Positions 32,885 through 45,514 of a stretch of 64,000 nt of DNA are shown piece by piece. The stretch is taken from contig NC_073361.2 in assembly GCF_027580225.2 (NCBI RefSeq), positions 34,404,501 through 34,468,500 on the forward strand, in the 5' to 3' direction. Every line of letters starts with the position of its first letter. The stretch's first letter is position 1. Under the pieces are notes generated by a model that saw only the letters and a list, made by a program, of their open reading frames with translations, had not been told where the DNA came from and searched no databases. A program made the position numbers and the translations under genes. This DNA comes from Misgurnus anguillicaudatus (Eukaryota > Chordata > Actinopteri > Cypriniformes > Cobitidae).

Positions 32885-34654
32885 ATATACCTGATGGCAC
32901 CTGTTCGCCCTACCGTCCCCCGCGAAGGGGGAACCCGCCGGGTCCGCGGCCGGGAGGGTGCGCCTCGGTCGGCCCGGGGGACCGGAGATACTTCCGGTCG
33001 AATATCCGAATTTCGTTACCGCGCCGCTCCGGCGCCTCGGGCCCGGGTCCTTCGACCTTCGGGTCGGTCGGTCCGCCGGAGGGGCCCTTTCGAACGAGCC
33101 CACCCGCGAGTATCTGGCCCTTTCCGCTGCGGAGATACGGGGGGCCGTCTCCGGATTTTCCCACGGCCGCTGCTCGGGCGCCTTAAGTCCCAGGACGTCG
33201 CCCTCGGGTTCGGTCGCTCTACCCGAGGGGACCTTTCGAACGAGCCTGCCCTCGACCCTCCGACCCTTTCCGCGGCCGAGATACGGCGGTTCGAAAAAAA
33301 AAAACGCTCGTCCGGAGTTTGCTCGCCCGTAGCGTCCGCTGCGTTCGTCCGCCGGAGGCGTGACCGGTCTCGTTCGAAAGGTCTTTCCCGGGGCTTTCCG
33401 GCGACGCCGGCCCCGAGTCCGTGCGACCCCGTGGACCGGAGATACTTACGGTCGAATATCCGAATTTCGTTACCGCGCCGCTCCGGTGCCTGGGGCCCGG
33501 GGCCTGCGACCTTCGGGTCGATTGGTCCGCCGGAGGGGCCCTTTCGAACGAGCCCACCCGCGAGTATCTGGCCCTTTCCGCGACGGAGATACGGGGGGCC
33601 GTCTCCGGATTTTCCCACGGCCGCTGCTCGGGCGCCTTAAGTCCGAGGACGTCGCCCTCGGGGTCGGTCGCTCTACCCGAGGGGACCTTTCGAACGAGCC
33701 CGCCCTCGACCCTCCGACCCTTTCCGCGGCCGAGATACGGCGGATCGGAAAAAAAAACGCTGGTCCGGAGTTCGTTCGTCCGCCGGAGGCGTGGCCGGTC
33801 TCGTTCGAAAGGTCTTTCCCGGGGCTTTCCGGCGACGCCGGCCCCGAGTCCGTGCGACCCTGGGAACCGGAGATACTTCCGGTCGAATATCCGAATTTCG
33901 TTACCGCGCCGCTCCGGCGCCTCGGGCCCGGGGCCTTCGACCTTCGGGTCGATTGGTCCGCCGGAGGGGCCCTTTCGAACGAGCCCACCCGCGAGTATCT
34001 GGCCCTTTCCGTGGCGGAGATACGGGGGGCCGTCTCCGGATTTTCCCACGGCCGCTGCTTGGGCGCCTTAAGTCCGAGGACGTCGCCCTCGGGGTCGGTC
34101 GCTCTACCCGAGGGGACCTTTCGAACGAGCCCGCCCTCGACCCTCCGACCCTTTCCGCGGCCGAGATACGGCGGTTCGAAAAAAAAAAAAACCGCTCGTC
34201 CGGAGTTCGCGCGCCCGTAGCGTCCGCTGCGTTCGTCCGCCGGAGGCGCGGCCGGTCTCGTTCGAAAGGTCTCTCCCGGGGCTTTCCGGGGACGCCAGCC
34301 TCGGGTCCGTGCGACCCCGGGGGCCGGAGATACGGACTTCCACCGCTGCACCTTTAAACGGCCGTAGCTCGGGCGCCTTAAGACCGAGACCTTAGCCCTT
34401 TGGGTCCCTCATCCTCCAGGAGGGGCCCTTTCCAACGACCCCACCCCCGTCTCCGTACCCCCTCCCCCGGCCGAGATACGACCCCGGGAACATCGCCCCG
34501 TCAACCCGACCACCGTGCACCCGAGGCCGGCATTGGACCCCGCGACGGACACCCTGGAGCTCGTACCCGGCGCACCGTTCGGTCCCTGCCATCCCACTCT
34601 TAAGCACTCCCCCACCGGACTAAGCCCCATCCTCCCGGCCCTTCTGGAGAACCA
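32885..34654. repeat. GC-rich higher-order repeat block, copy 2
   Basis: This block matches copy 1 with an offset of 2309 bases at its start. GAGATAC marks lie at 32985, 33132, 33278, 33439, 33586, 33732 and 33870, intervals of 147, 146, 161, 147, 146 and 138. The 138 interval reflects a roughly 23-base deletion near 33770. Single-base differences from copy 1 are few. Confidence 0.85.
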
Positions 34655-34920
34655 AACAGTTGGTCAACCCCCAAATTTCTCCAACCGTTGGTCAACCCGA
34701 AAGATTTTCCAGCAGTTGGTCAACCCCAATCGACTTAGGTTTTGGAGCGTTCGCGTTTCCAGCAGTTGGTCAACCTCAATCGACTTAGGCTCTGGAGCTT
34801 TCGCCTCTCCAGCAGTTGGTCAACCCCAACGACTTAGGCTCTTGAGCTTTCACTTCTCCAGCAGTTGGTCAACCCCATCGACTTAGGTTCTTGGGCGTTC
34901 GCTTCTCCTGCCATAGACTT
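34655..34920. repeat. 50-bp satellite, block 3 (about 5 copies, truncated)
   Basis: The lead-in CCGTTGGTCAACCCGAAAG recurs at 34685 and about five units follow. The array stops within a unit at GACTTAGG, where an AGGCA repeat begins. Confidence 0.88.
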
Positions 34921-35090
34921 AGGCAAGGCAAGGCAAGGCAAGGCAAGTTTATTTCTATAGCACATTTCATACACAAAGGTCATTCAAAGTGCTTTACATA
35001 GAAATGAGAAAACAAAAATCAAAGATACATGAATTTAAAATATCAATTAAAAGAAAATAAATGTGAGTAGTATATATGGGGGACATATAT
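34921..35090. mobile_element. (AGGCA)n-headed dispersed repeat, SINE-like fragment
   Basis: Five or six AGGCA units lead into AGTTTATTTCTATAGCACAT and then GTCATTCAAAGTGCTTTACAT. This text is a very common fish dispersed repeat; its class is not certain. After about 35045 the sequence is plain AT-rich up to the palindrome edge. Confidence 0.6.
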
Positions 35091-35107
35091 TCACATAAAA
35101 ATGATTG

Positions 35108-35510
35108 ATGGTGCCCTTTGACCTTAGGGGAGGGGCTAACCTTTTGACCTCAGGGGAGGGGCTGACCTTTTGACCTGCGAGGGAGGGGTGACCTTTGACC
35201 GGACCACCCACGTCGTGAACCTTTTGACCTCAGGGGAGGGGCTGACCTTTTGACCTGCGAGGGAGGGGTGACCTTTGACAGGACCACCCACGTCGTGAAC
35301 CTTTGACCTTCGGGGAGGGGCTAACCTTTGACCGGACCTCCCACGTTGTGAACTTTTGAACCGACCGCCCACGTCGCTCTGAACTTTTGAACCGACCGCC
35401 CACGCTGCGCTGAACTTTTAACCGGACCGCCCACGTAGCATTGAACTTTTAACCGGACCGTCCACGTCGCGTTGAACTTTTAACTGGTACGCACACGTCA
35501 CGTTGACATG
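35108..35510. promoter_or_regulatory. Outer motif array, left arm
   Basis: Tandem units of roughly 30-75 bases alternate two motif types. The first is TGACCTTTGACC (35189-35200; near-copy at 35269-35280), which is two AGGTCA-type half-sites one base apart (a DR1 nuclear-receptor element), together with GGGGAGGGGC GC-boxes. The second, further in, is CCCACGTCGCG followed by TTGAACTTTTAACCGGACC. The array is mirrored in the right arm. Function is inferred from motif likeness only. Confidence 0.55.
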
Positions 35511-36888
35511 TTTACGTCCGGGGTTATCTCCGGGGCGTGTTAAATCATGTCCTCCTACGATAAAACAATAAAAACAGTGTTTACACAAGTGGTCTTCATT
35601 AAAACACATTCCATGCTCCCATCATAATTTATATAAGGTGGGGCATAATATGTATAATAAAAGCCAGGGAAATCAGAGTTATGACAATCACAAACATGGA
35701 TAGGCCATGCAGCTCGCACGGTACTCCAGTGAGTGAATGGTGAAATAGCATGGAGCATCTAGCTATGGCGACGAAATTTTTTTTAACATGCACTGAAATT
35801 TTAACATGCACCATTTTAGAATGCGTGACATCGTTATAATCTGCCATGCTGGCATTGAAATATTGTGAAATCCTCTCATTGATTAGTTACATTAAACACA
35901 ATTTTTTATGTGAAATGATCAAAGAAATTAAGTGTTCTTTCTTTTCTTTTAAACGTCAACATGGCTTATAAGGCTATATTCATGGTGAGAATAAGCTGTA
36001 ATTATATAAAGTAAGATTAGAAAAGATGTTTAAAATGAACTTTCTCTAATAATCTTAGCACTACGTATGGATACGACTGATTAAAAAACATGTTCAAAAG
36101 TATCAACATAATAAAAAAGGTTTCTCACAGCGGCTGATGAAATACAATCTAAAAGAATAAAGAACAATGAATTCTGTCAAGATGAACATTTTGTAGGATT
36201 TTCTCTAGAGAGTAAAAATTGATGTGTAATTTTTAAATGTCCTATTCTGCATTTTGTATAGATGACCTGATTTTCAAAACAGAAGTGATGTTATTTCAAA
36301 TAAACTGTTCAATACAAAGATATGGTCTTCTGCCACTTACACAGATCGTGGTCCTTAAAGTTGCATTCCTGAGAGATGCTTCCACTCTGAATCGTAAATC
36401 GTTTTGGCAGTGCCCGTGTGAGGACCGAGATATTTTGTTTTTTAACTCGTAAAGCATGTCCAGTCCTCCTGCGATAGCAGGACAGTGTTTATACAAGGGG
36501 CCTGCATTAATGCAGCTCACGTTGCTTTCATCATACTAATAAGTACAGCATAAGTAAAGACAAAAAGACACATATTACAAAACATTACCTGTCTAAAAAC
36601 TGAGACTTTTAACTTTAGGTTATTAGTATATTAGGTTTACTATAGTTTTCAGACTTTCAGAAAGAACTCATCAACTTAAAGAATAAAGCACTTATCAATT
36701 ACATTTATTTTAATCTCAAAAACGCAAGTTTTCGTTTAGTATTTATTATTGCACCTGAAATACAAGTACCTGAGACATGCTCACACTCCTTAGCCAAAAC
36801 ACTAAAACTTTTAGTGCTTTTGTATTTAATATAATATTTAATAATATTTGACAAATTACTCCATACAAGACAATCAAATTATATACAT

Positions 36889-37083
36889 TCAATGAACACA
36901 ACATACAAAGTCTAACTTCATCACATGCTTTGATGCACTCATTTCTCTGTCTCTGTTGTTCTCAGTTATCAGCTGTCGGCTATGTAAACGGTGTTTTGTT
37001 TTTTTTATAAAGTGTATTAAACTCACAGTACTCTTTACCCAGAATAACATGTACTTCTTCCGTGGTGACAAAGCGAGGTACAT
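36889..37083 (-). other. Short conserved ORF, left arm (64 codons)
   Basis: The mirrored ORF at 47371-47565 (+) encodes the identical 64 residues (MYLALSPRKKYMLFWVKS start). The peptide is basic with no recognised motif. Identity may simply reflect arm similarity; coding status is doubtful. Confidence 0.2.
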
Positions 37084-37728
37084 GATTTCTTCAATTTATA
37101 TAAACACAAGTAAACTTTTTATTGTAAAATAATCAAATAAAATAGTAAGTCTAAAGACATAGGCTAACTGATGATCCTTACATATGAAATACCCGCACAA
37201 AATCATCTAGGTATATTCTTAAAGCGACATTGGTTTTATTACACCATAATATAAGAATAATAAATCAGTATATACTATAAAGATTCACTTTGCTATCATT
37301 TCCAACTAATGTTGATTTATTGTGTTGTACTCAAAACATCTGAACTTCAGTCAGCTTTTTGGGGGGCTGAGCATTAATTTACTTTTTAAAGATTCCAACA
37401 TCTAGTTGATTTTTAACTCTTACCTATACATGTTGCTTGGCTCACTGTAAACCCGGCATGCTTACCGTTATGTTAACCTTTAAATGACAGAGAATATAAT
37501 AGCACTTACCCCATAAAAACAAAAAATGTCATCACAGAAAACAGTAACAAACCATCTGGTAAATCGAGTGTTGTAGAACAACGAGTGAAATCCACGTGCT
37601 AGTTCAGATCAAAAACACCTCGCTCTATTATACACAGCTCCACAAGGCAAAACAAAGATCTCACGCAGTCCATCATGCCACACCGGCAGTCTGATTACTG
37701 CGACCACCGTGTCCTCCAGTGCACCAGG

Positions 37729-37748
37729 GGCATTATGGGAAATGTAGT
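37729..37748 (-). promoter_or_regulatory. ZNF143/Staf-like motif, left arm
   Basis: On the minus strand ACTACATTTCCCATAATGCC closely follows the known ACTACAATTCCCAGCATGC promoter motif bound by ZNF143. The mirror is at 46713-46732. It marks a candidate promoter within each arm. Confidence 0.4.
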
Positions 37749-38897
37749 CATTTTCACAAGGCGAATCGAACGCTGCACATGTGACAGGTGCATTGTGCCA
37801 ACTTCCAAAAAAGACAAAAATGCTAAATAATATACATAACTATATTATCAGTGGTGTATAAGGAACTTACACATTGAACTGAACTGTTTCTATTACCTAA
37901 GAAGGAGCCATTTTCATCTCCATACAGTGCGGGCCCCCTTATACGGAAGTCACCGTCATATCTCTACAGTAGCCCTAAACGTACAAACTGGTCTAAACAG
38001 CACGTTTCTTCCCTACGTTGTCTCAGACGATGACATGTTTGTCATGCGACAGCTACCATATGCGTTTTTAAATTGAAGAGTGAGTTGTCTGTGGCAATTC
38101 ACAATCTCACCACTAGATACCGCTAAATTCTACACACACCGCCTTTAACTGACTACTGTTTCCAAGATGCACCACGATCCAAGCCATCGCACTGGGAGAG
38201 AGAGTACATAGTGAGACATATTATTTACCATTTTATTTGTTGTTGTTGTTGACACAATTTAATGTAGGGTGGAAGATCTTATTAATTTATAAAAAAATAA
38301 CAGCTTAAAGATAACTATTAGGGCTAAACTAAAAAAAAAAAAACCTCATATTAGCTGTGTACATTATGAAACTGATTTTATTTCACCTGTTTTACAAGTT
38401 AAGAAAAATCCAAGCGCTCCACACAAGAAGCAAGAATTCCCCCTCCCACGGGTGCGCAGAGCGGAGAGGACGACAGAGAAAACACGGGGAAAGACTTTTC
38501 CCACTGACACTTTAATATTCTATAGCTTCATAACTCACACCGATGACTATGTGATGAGGGGCGTGTGAATTGCTATGTTTAGAGGGGACGGGTCAGGATT
38601 TTTAGGTTACAAATCAGAGCCTGAAACTCGGAGCTCTCACACCTCAGATACGACGCTCTGGCATGTTCATTTAGCGGCAAATTTGAAGGCTACTTTCAGG
38701 AATTCTCCATTAAATTGTTTAAAGCAAAGTTTTTAACACGGCATAGCTCAACTGTGCAGGATTCAAGGAGTTGCAGACGCTATTTTTGAGGACGGTGCAA
38801 GCACTACCGGAAGCTTAACAAAATCAGGGAGAGACTTGTGGACATACATCGTGTAAAGTTGTCTATTACGCTGCAGATTCTTGAAAGGAGAGAACAA

Positions 38898-39422
38898 ATG
38901 TCACTTGAGCGTGATCACAAACGCAAGATGCCGTACGTGTGCGGACCTCCAGTTTTTAAAGAAATGCTTTCAGAACACTGCAGGAGTGAGCTTGTTAATA
39001 TTTTTTATGCAGTAATATCTGCAAATGCTGATGTGTGCTTGCCGCAAAATTACTGCGAAACTGATGCCGTGCGCGTAACCAACCTCAAGAAAAAAACAGA
39101 TGTCGTGAAAAGTCTGGACAAATCTTTTGATAAGATGGTTCAAGTGTCTGTTAACGCCGATGAACCGATCAATGTGTTCATCAAAAAAGCCCTAGATGCT
39201 ATGTATGAATGTGATGATGAGGAGGAGTTTGACATTGCTAACATCCTCCTCATGTCTGCATATGTAATAGATGTATGTGTTGCCGTAGCGACAAAGAAGG
39301 ACCAGATCAATGTGCGTGAAATTGTTGAAATTGCTGCTGACTTTCTGATCGACAAGAGTCTTGGCACGTGCCTACACTTTCTATTGTATCTAGACAACAT
39401 CATAACCTTTGGTGATGATTGA
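38898..39422 (+). CDS. Unrecognised helical protein, left-arm copy (possible Bcl-2-like fold)
   Basis: From the first in-frame ATG the ORF has 174 codons; the open frame runs upstream to a stop near 38787 without another ATG, so a spliced start is possible. The protein looks all-helical: a helix around CRSELVNIFYAVI, a basic helix with VVKSLDKSFDKMV, then FDIANILLMSAYVIDVCVAV, a strongly hydrophobic helix, and VREIVEIAADFLIDKSLG before a hydrophobic tail. This order (amphipathic BH3-like helix, buried central helix, acidic following helix) resembles Bcl-2-type proteins, but the hallmark NWGR and GGW motifs are absent. I do not recognise the family with confidence. The intact frame in both arms supports a real gene. 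Confidence 0.45.
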   Translation: MSLERDHKRKMPYVCGPPVFKEMLSEHCRSELVNIFYAVISANADVCLPQNYCETDAVRVTNLKKKTDVVKSLDKSFDKMVQVSVNADEPINVFIKKALDAMYECDDEEEFDIANILLMSAYVIDVCVAVATKKDQINVREIVEIAADFLIDKSLGTCLHFLLYLDNIITFGDD

Positions 39423-41146
39423 AAACAATGCGAGTTCCTGGGACACCTCGTACACCTGAAAAACATTCACTTTTTTCACGACCTACCTTTAAACATTTGA
39501 ACATGGTCTTTTAATTTTTCTTCACCTTCTCTCCATCTATAGCCTGCTTATTTGATAAGTTCTGGTTTCAGCTCTTAGAAAGTTCGTGATAAACGTTTGT
39601 GTGAAATGTTACCACTACATTCGGTCATTTGGACTTGTGAACATCTTGTTCGTGCAGGGTGTGACACTTATTGTGTTGTGTGGAAGTGGAAGTGACTTGC
39701 ATCAGTGTTGGAGGCTAGGTCCGTGTGCATGACCTGGTGCAGGTTTGGTGATTTTGTGGCTTGGTGGTTTTTGCATGGACACGTCAGTTGCTTTGCATAA
39801 CCTATATAACTCTATGAAACGTGTCCTTCAATAACTGAATCATGCCAACATTTTTACTCAAGAATTTCAATACTTATCGGGACCATTTTGGGCACATTAC
39901 AATATACCAGCATTTTTTTTGCCATTCGTGGAGCATGCGTGGTTGCAGCACTGCCGTTCAGTTGGACTTTACATTTCTAGAGTGTGTTTTTTCTCGGGGG
40001 TTGCTTGTGATTGCAGACAGCACACTGCACCTAAGTGTATCTTAACAATGGCAAACAGGAATACCAACGTTTGCAAACAAGCGTAGTTAAGCACTTTGAT
40101 TTTCGACATGATTCACAGAAAGCAACAGTGAATCATCAAAACGTTGCTAGTTTTTTAGTTTCCGAAAGTTTACATTTTTACTTGCAAACAAACCAGGAAC
40201 ATTATTCATCTGAACACTTTCACCAAACCTATGTCTTTGTTGTTTTTATTTAGACAATCTTTTGTTTTCATAGTTTTGATCTGTTCATGTCAACTTTCTT
40301 CTGTATATCTTTCTCAGATTTCATAAAATCACGCATTTACCTTTAAAACCTTCTTAATGCCATCAATGTATTTGTTACTTATCCGCTATTTGTTATACTG
40401 TATGTCATATTTTTGAGTTTATACCATTCATTTTTATAGAAAGTTTCAGAAACTCACATTTACATGGAATTATGATACATTTTACTTTTAATGATCTCCG
40501 GGAGTGAGTGCTGGTTTGGCAGGGGTGGACTGTTGTCGTGCCACAATCCTGGAGGTTTATAAGCCAAACAAGAGTCCTTCAACACCTCACACCATACTGA
40601 TTTCGAGTTCACTGATACTGAGTTCAAATTGTAAAAACAGTAGTAAGAAAACTAGTACAATCGTCACTTATAGTTTTGTCATGTGGTGGTGATGTGGTGT
40701 TTCGTCTTTCGGGTGTTTGTTGGGGTGTTTTGGCACAGCTGTTTGTTCCAGTCTTTGGTCGGCCATGCATGACAAAAGTTTTTGGTCTTGTTTATTTTAG
40801 TTTAACTCATCACACTAATTTATGCAAACAGAAATTGTCAGATTTCACGTTTTCATGATTCAAGTGCACAACACATTGCGATTACTGTCTCAACTCGTTC
40901 TCTGATTTATCTAGAATATCTACAAAGTAACGATTGTTAAGATCTTCATGCACAGGGCTTACCCACAGAGTGTTTGCCCTGGTCTCATAAAAACAACCAT
41001 TTACACTCAAAACCTATGGCTTCTCTGTCTTAATGTCATCAATTTATTATTTTGTCTACATCATCACCAAAATGTTTCGCTATAAGAGTGTGCAAACTGT
41101 TTTACTTCGGTCTAGATTTTTATAGAAAGCTTCAGAAAATGTCGGG

Positions 41147-41341
41147 ATGCTAACATTTACAAGAATGATGAAGCATTTTACCTTTAAATGGTCCAAAGAG
41201 TATGCGTTGGTGTACAAGTACAATCTTTGTTGCAACCATCAAGAATATTATGTTCGTAACAAGAATTATATCAAACATATGTTGCGCGTGTTCGAAACGA
41301 TGATATTGCAGAGAAACTATTCAAAAGAGAACCAACTTTAA
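41147..41341 (+). other. Short conserved ORF near the palindrome centre, left arm
   Basis: A basic peptide of 64 codons (MLTFTRMMKHFTFKWSKEYA start), rich in Lys, Tyr and Asn. The mirrored copy differs at two residues. No family is recognised; may be non-coding. Confidence 0.2.
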
Positions 41342-42090
41342 CATACATTTTATAAGGCCCCTTGATTTTAAAAAACAGCAAGCTGTACCCAGTGTTTCTA
41401 ACAAACAGTTATAATCACATCACAAGCCTAAATGTTTAGAAACATAAATCTTTTTGAAGACCACACACAATAGGGATTTCATCTATCTGGAAAACTTTAA
41501 AAAATATACGCACATGAGCTCAAATAGTAAAAACAGTTGCAAGATATACTATTAATGCTCAACTAGTACATTGTATAAACTGTTAGTTTGTATAAATGAC
41601 ATGTCGCGTTTGTAGGGTTTGTTGACGTATTTTAGACGCAAGTTGTTTATTCTAATCTTTAAACAATTGTGTATGACAAAAGTTTTTCTGACTGAACTGA
41701 CTTAAGGAACGGTACTGAAATGCTAAAACTAGGTAGATACCACTTCAACAAAATATAGATGTTTTTAATCTATTGGTACCGATTATAAATTTGTCCAAAC
41801 TATTTCAAACATTACTAAGTTGTAGATGTTTGCATCTTAATTTACAAGGTTTTTAACAAACAAACACACGTTCCTGTTTTGTCTTGCTCTGTTCATAGCA
41901 TTGCAACTACATACTTAGGTACACCGCATTATGTTGAAAGGATTACTAAGTTAAAGCTAAACAGTCTTTATTATGCTGTAGGCGTATGGCGTATATTTTC
42001 TATGTAATTGATGAATTTACATATTCAAACATTAAATTTTTCCTATATTTACTGTTTCACGGTGAAGGTTTTAGTAAGTAAATCTAAAAC

Positions 42091-42328
42091 ACACTTCACT
42101 GTGTTGCTCTGTTCCCTTAATCGTCTAGCAACAATTTTCAAGAGATTACCAACATGTATGATGTGCTAACTGTCAGGGGATCTGAGATGTACTTTATTAT
42201 TTTCTGAAGTAATTAAAAAGTTAACTAACTATCTAACACTTACTGCACAATAACTTAAGCGATAAAGAGTTTGACAAATGTTACATAACCTATAGAAACT
42301 AAACAAACTGAATTACAAAGTCACTGAT
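42091..42328. other. Spacer of palindrome 1
   Basis: This is the only part of palindrome 1 without an inverted partner. It is AT-rich, with no ORF or hairpin of note. Confidence 0.75.
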
Positions 42329-43077
42329 GTTTTAGATTTACTTACTAAAACCTTCACCGTGAAACAGTAAATATAGGAAAAATTTAATGTTTGAATATGT
42401 AAATTCATCAATTACATAGAAAATATACGCCATACGCCTACAGCATAATAAAGACTGTTTAGCTTTAACTTAGTAATCCTTTCAACATAATGCGGTGTAC
42501 CTAAGTATGTAGTTGCAATGCTATGAACAGAGCAAGACAAAACAGGAACGTGTGTTTGTTTGTTAAAAACCTTGTAAATTAAGATGCAAACATCTACAAC
42601 TTAGTAATGTTTGAAATAGTTTGGACAAATTTATAATCGGTACCAATAGATTAAAAACATCTATATTGTGTTGAAGTGGTATCTACCTAGTTTTAGCATT
42701 TCAGTACCGTTCCTTAAGTCAGTTCAGTCAGAAAAACTTTTGTCATACACAATTGTTTAAAGATTAGAATAAACAACTTGCGTCTAAAATACGTCAACAA
42801 ACCCTACAAACGCGACATGTCATTTATACAAACTAACAGTTTATACAATGTACTAGTTGAGCATTAATAGTATATCTTGCAACTGTTTTTACTATTTGAG
42901 CTCATGTGCGTATATTTTTTAAAAGTTTTCCAGATAGATGAAATCACTATTGTGTGAGGTCTTCAAAAAGATTATGTTTCTAAACATTTAGGCTTGTGAA
43001 GTGATTGTAACTGTTTGTTAGAAACACTGGGTACAGCTTGCTGTTTTTTAAAATCAAGGGGCCATATAAAATGTAAG

Positions 43078-43272
43078 TTAAAGTTGGTTCTCTTTTGAAT
43101 AGTTTCTCTGCAATATCATCGCTTCGAACACGCGCAACATATGTTTGATATAATTCTTGTTACGAACATAATATTCTTGATGGTTGCAACAAAGATTGTA
43201 CTTGTACACCAACGCATACTCTTTGGAGCATTTAAAGGTAAAATGCTTCATCATTCTTGTAAATGTTAGCAC
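43078..43272 (-). other. Short conserved ORF near the palindrome centre, right arm
   Basis: Partner of 41147-41341 with Trp-to-Cys and Thr-to-Ala changes. Coding status is doubtful. Confidence 0.2.
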
Positions 43273-45055
43273 CCCAACATTTTCTGAAGCTTTCTATAAA
43301 AATCTAGACCGAAGTAAAACAGTTTGCACACTCTTATAGTGAAACATTTTGGTGATGATGTAGACAAAATAATAAATTGATGACATTAAGACAGAGAAGC
43401 CATAGGTTTTGAGTGTAAATGGTTGTTTTTATGAGACCAGAGCAAACACTCTGTGGGTAAGCCCTGTGCATGAAGATCTTAACAATCGTTACTTTGTAGA
43501 TATTCTAGATAAATCAGAGAACGAGTTGAGACAGTAATCGCAATGTGTTGTGCACTTGAATCCTGAAAACGTGAAATCTGACAATTTCTGTTTGCATAAA
43601 TAAGTGTGATGAGTTAAACTAAAATAAACAAAAACAAAAAACTTTTGTCATGTATGGCTGATTAAAGATTGGAATAAACAGTTGTGCCAAAATACTTCAA
43701 CAAACACCTGAAAGATGAAACATCATATCATCATCATATGAAAAAACTATAAGTGACGATTGTACTAGTTAAACATTATTAGTTTTCTTACTACTGTTTT
43801 TACGATTTGAACTCGTCTGTACATCATTTTACAGTTAAACGAAATCAGTATGGTGTGAGGTGTTGAAGGGCTCTTGTTTGGCTTATAAACCTTCAGGATT
43901 GCGGCATGATAACAGTTTACCCGTGTTAAATCAGCACTCACTCCTAGAGATAATTAAATGTAAAATGTATCATAATTCTATGTAAATGTGAGTTTCTGAA
44001 ACTTTCTATAAAAAGGAATGGTGTAAACTAAAAAATATGACATACAGTATAGCAAATAATGGATAAGTAATAAATACATTGATGGCACAAAGAAGGTTTC
44101 AAAGGTTTATGAAATCTGAGAAAACCCAAGGACAATGACCATATTTATCTTTAGAAGATATACAGAAGAAATTTAACATGAACAGATCAAAACTATGAAA
44201 ACAAAAGATTGTCTAAATAAATACAGCTAAAAACAGCAAAGACATAAGTTTGGTGAAAGTGTTCAGATGAATAACGTTCCTGGTTTGTTTGCGAGGACCA
44301 GTGTGATAAGTAAAAAATTTATACTTTCGGAAACTTAAAAACTAGCAACGTTTTGATGATTCACTGTTGCTTTCTGTAAATTATGTCAAAAATCAAAGTG
44401 CTTAACTACACTTGTTTGCAAACGTTGTTATTCCTGTTTGCCATTGTTGGGATGCACTTGGGTGTGGTGTGTTGTCTGTAAATATAAGCAACCTTTGAGA
44501 AAAAACACAGTCTAGAAATGTAAAGTCTAACTGAATGGTAGTGTTGCAACTACGCATGTTTTACGAATGGTAAATAAATGAATGTATGTTGTAATGTGCT
44601 TAAAATGGTCCTGATAAGTTCTGAAATGGTGATTCAGTTATTGAAGCACAAGTTTCATAGAGTTATATAGTTTATGCAAAGTAACTGACGTGTCTATGTA
44701 AAAATCACTAAATAACACAATCACCAAATTTGTGTCAGGTCATGCATGGGTATTTAGCTTTTCATACTGATGCAAGTCACTTTTATTTTTACATAACATA
44801 ACATAACAAGTGTCACGCTTTTTATGAACAAGATGTCTACATGTCCAAATGACCGAATGAAGCGGAAACATTACACACAAACGTTTATCACGAACTTTCT
44901 AAAAGCTGAAACCAGTACTTATCAAATAAACAGCCTATAGATGGAAAGAAGGTGAAGAAAAATTAAAAGACCATGTTCAAATGTTTAAAATTAGGTTGTG
45001 AAAAAAGCGAATGTGTTTTCAGGTGTACGAGGTATCCCAAGAACTCGCATTGTTT

Positions 45056-45514
45056 TCAAGCATCATCAAAGGTTATGATGTTGTCTAGATACAATAGAAA
45101 GTGTATGCATGTGCCAAGACCCTTGTCGATCAGAAAGTCAGCAGCAATTTCAACAATTTCACGCACATTGATTTGGTCCTTCTTTGTCGCTACTGCAACA
45201 CATACATCTATTACATATGCAGACATGAGGAGGATGTTAGCAATGTCAAACTCCTCCTCATCATCACATTCATACATAGCATCTAGGGCTTTTTTGATGA
45301 ACACATTGATCGGTTCATCGGCGTTAACAGACACTTGAACCATCTTATCAAAAGATTTGTCCAGACTTTTCACGACATCTGTTTTTTTCTTGAGGTTGGT
45401 TACGCGCACGGCATCAGTTTCGCAGTAATTTTGTGGCAAGCACACATCAGCATTTGCAGATATTACAGCATAAAAAAGATTAACAAGCTCACTCCTGCAG
45501 TGTTCTAAAAGCAT
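45056..45514 (-). CDS. Unrecognised helical protein, right-arm copy
   Basis: Partner of the left-arm ORF. The frame is open from before 45640, but both early ATGs of the left copy are ACG here, so the first in-frame ATG is at 45514, giving 152 codons. The helical core is nearly unchanged: only five substitutions after the equivalent of left-arm residue 54 (numbered from the GTG at 38838), against about a dozen in the preceding N-terminal part. If the N-terminal region is translated, it needs a splice or a non-ATG start. One of the two copies may be losing its start. Confidence 0.4.
   Translation of the reverse strand: MLLEHCRSELVNLFYAVISANADVCLPQNYCETDAVRVTNLKKKTDVVKSLDKSFDKMVQVSVNADEPINVFIKKALDAMYECDDEEEFDIANILLMSAYVIDVCVAVATKKDQINVREIVEIAADFLIDKGLGTCIHFLLYLDNIITFDDA

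Noticed and set aside
30570..34357. Long ORFs (up to 397 codons) in the GC-rich blocks on both strands
   Set aside because: They overlap each other on opposite strands, follow the repeat units, change frame with each copy and show no domain. Stop-poor GC-rich repeat text explains them.
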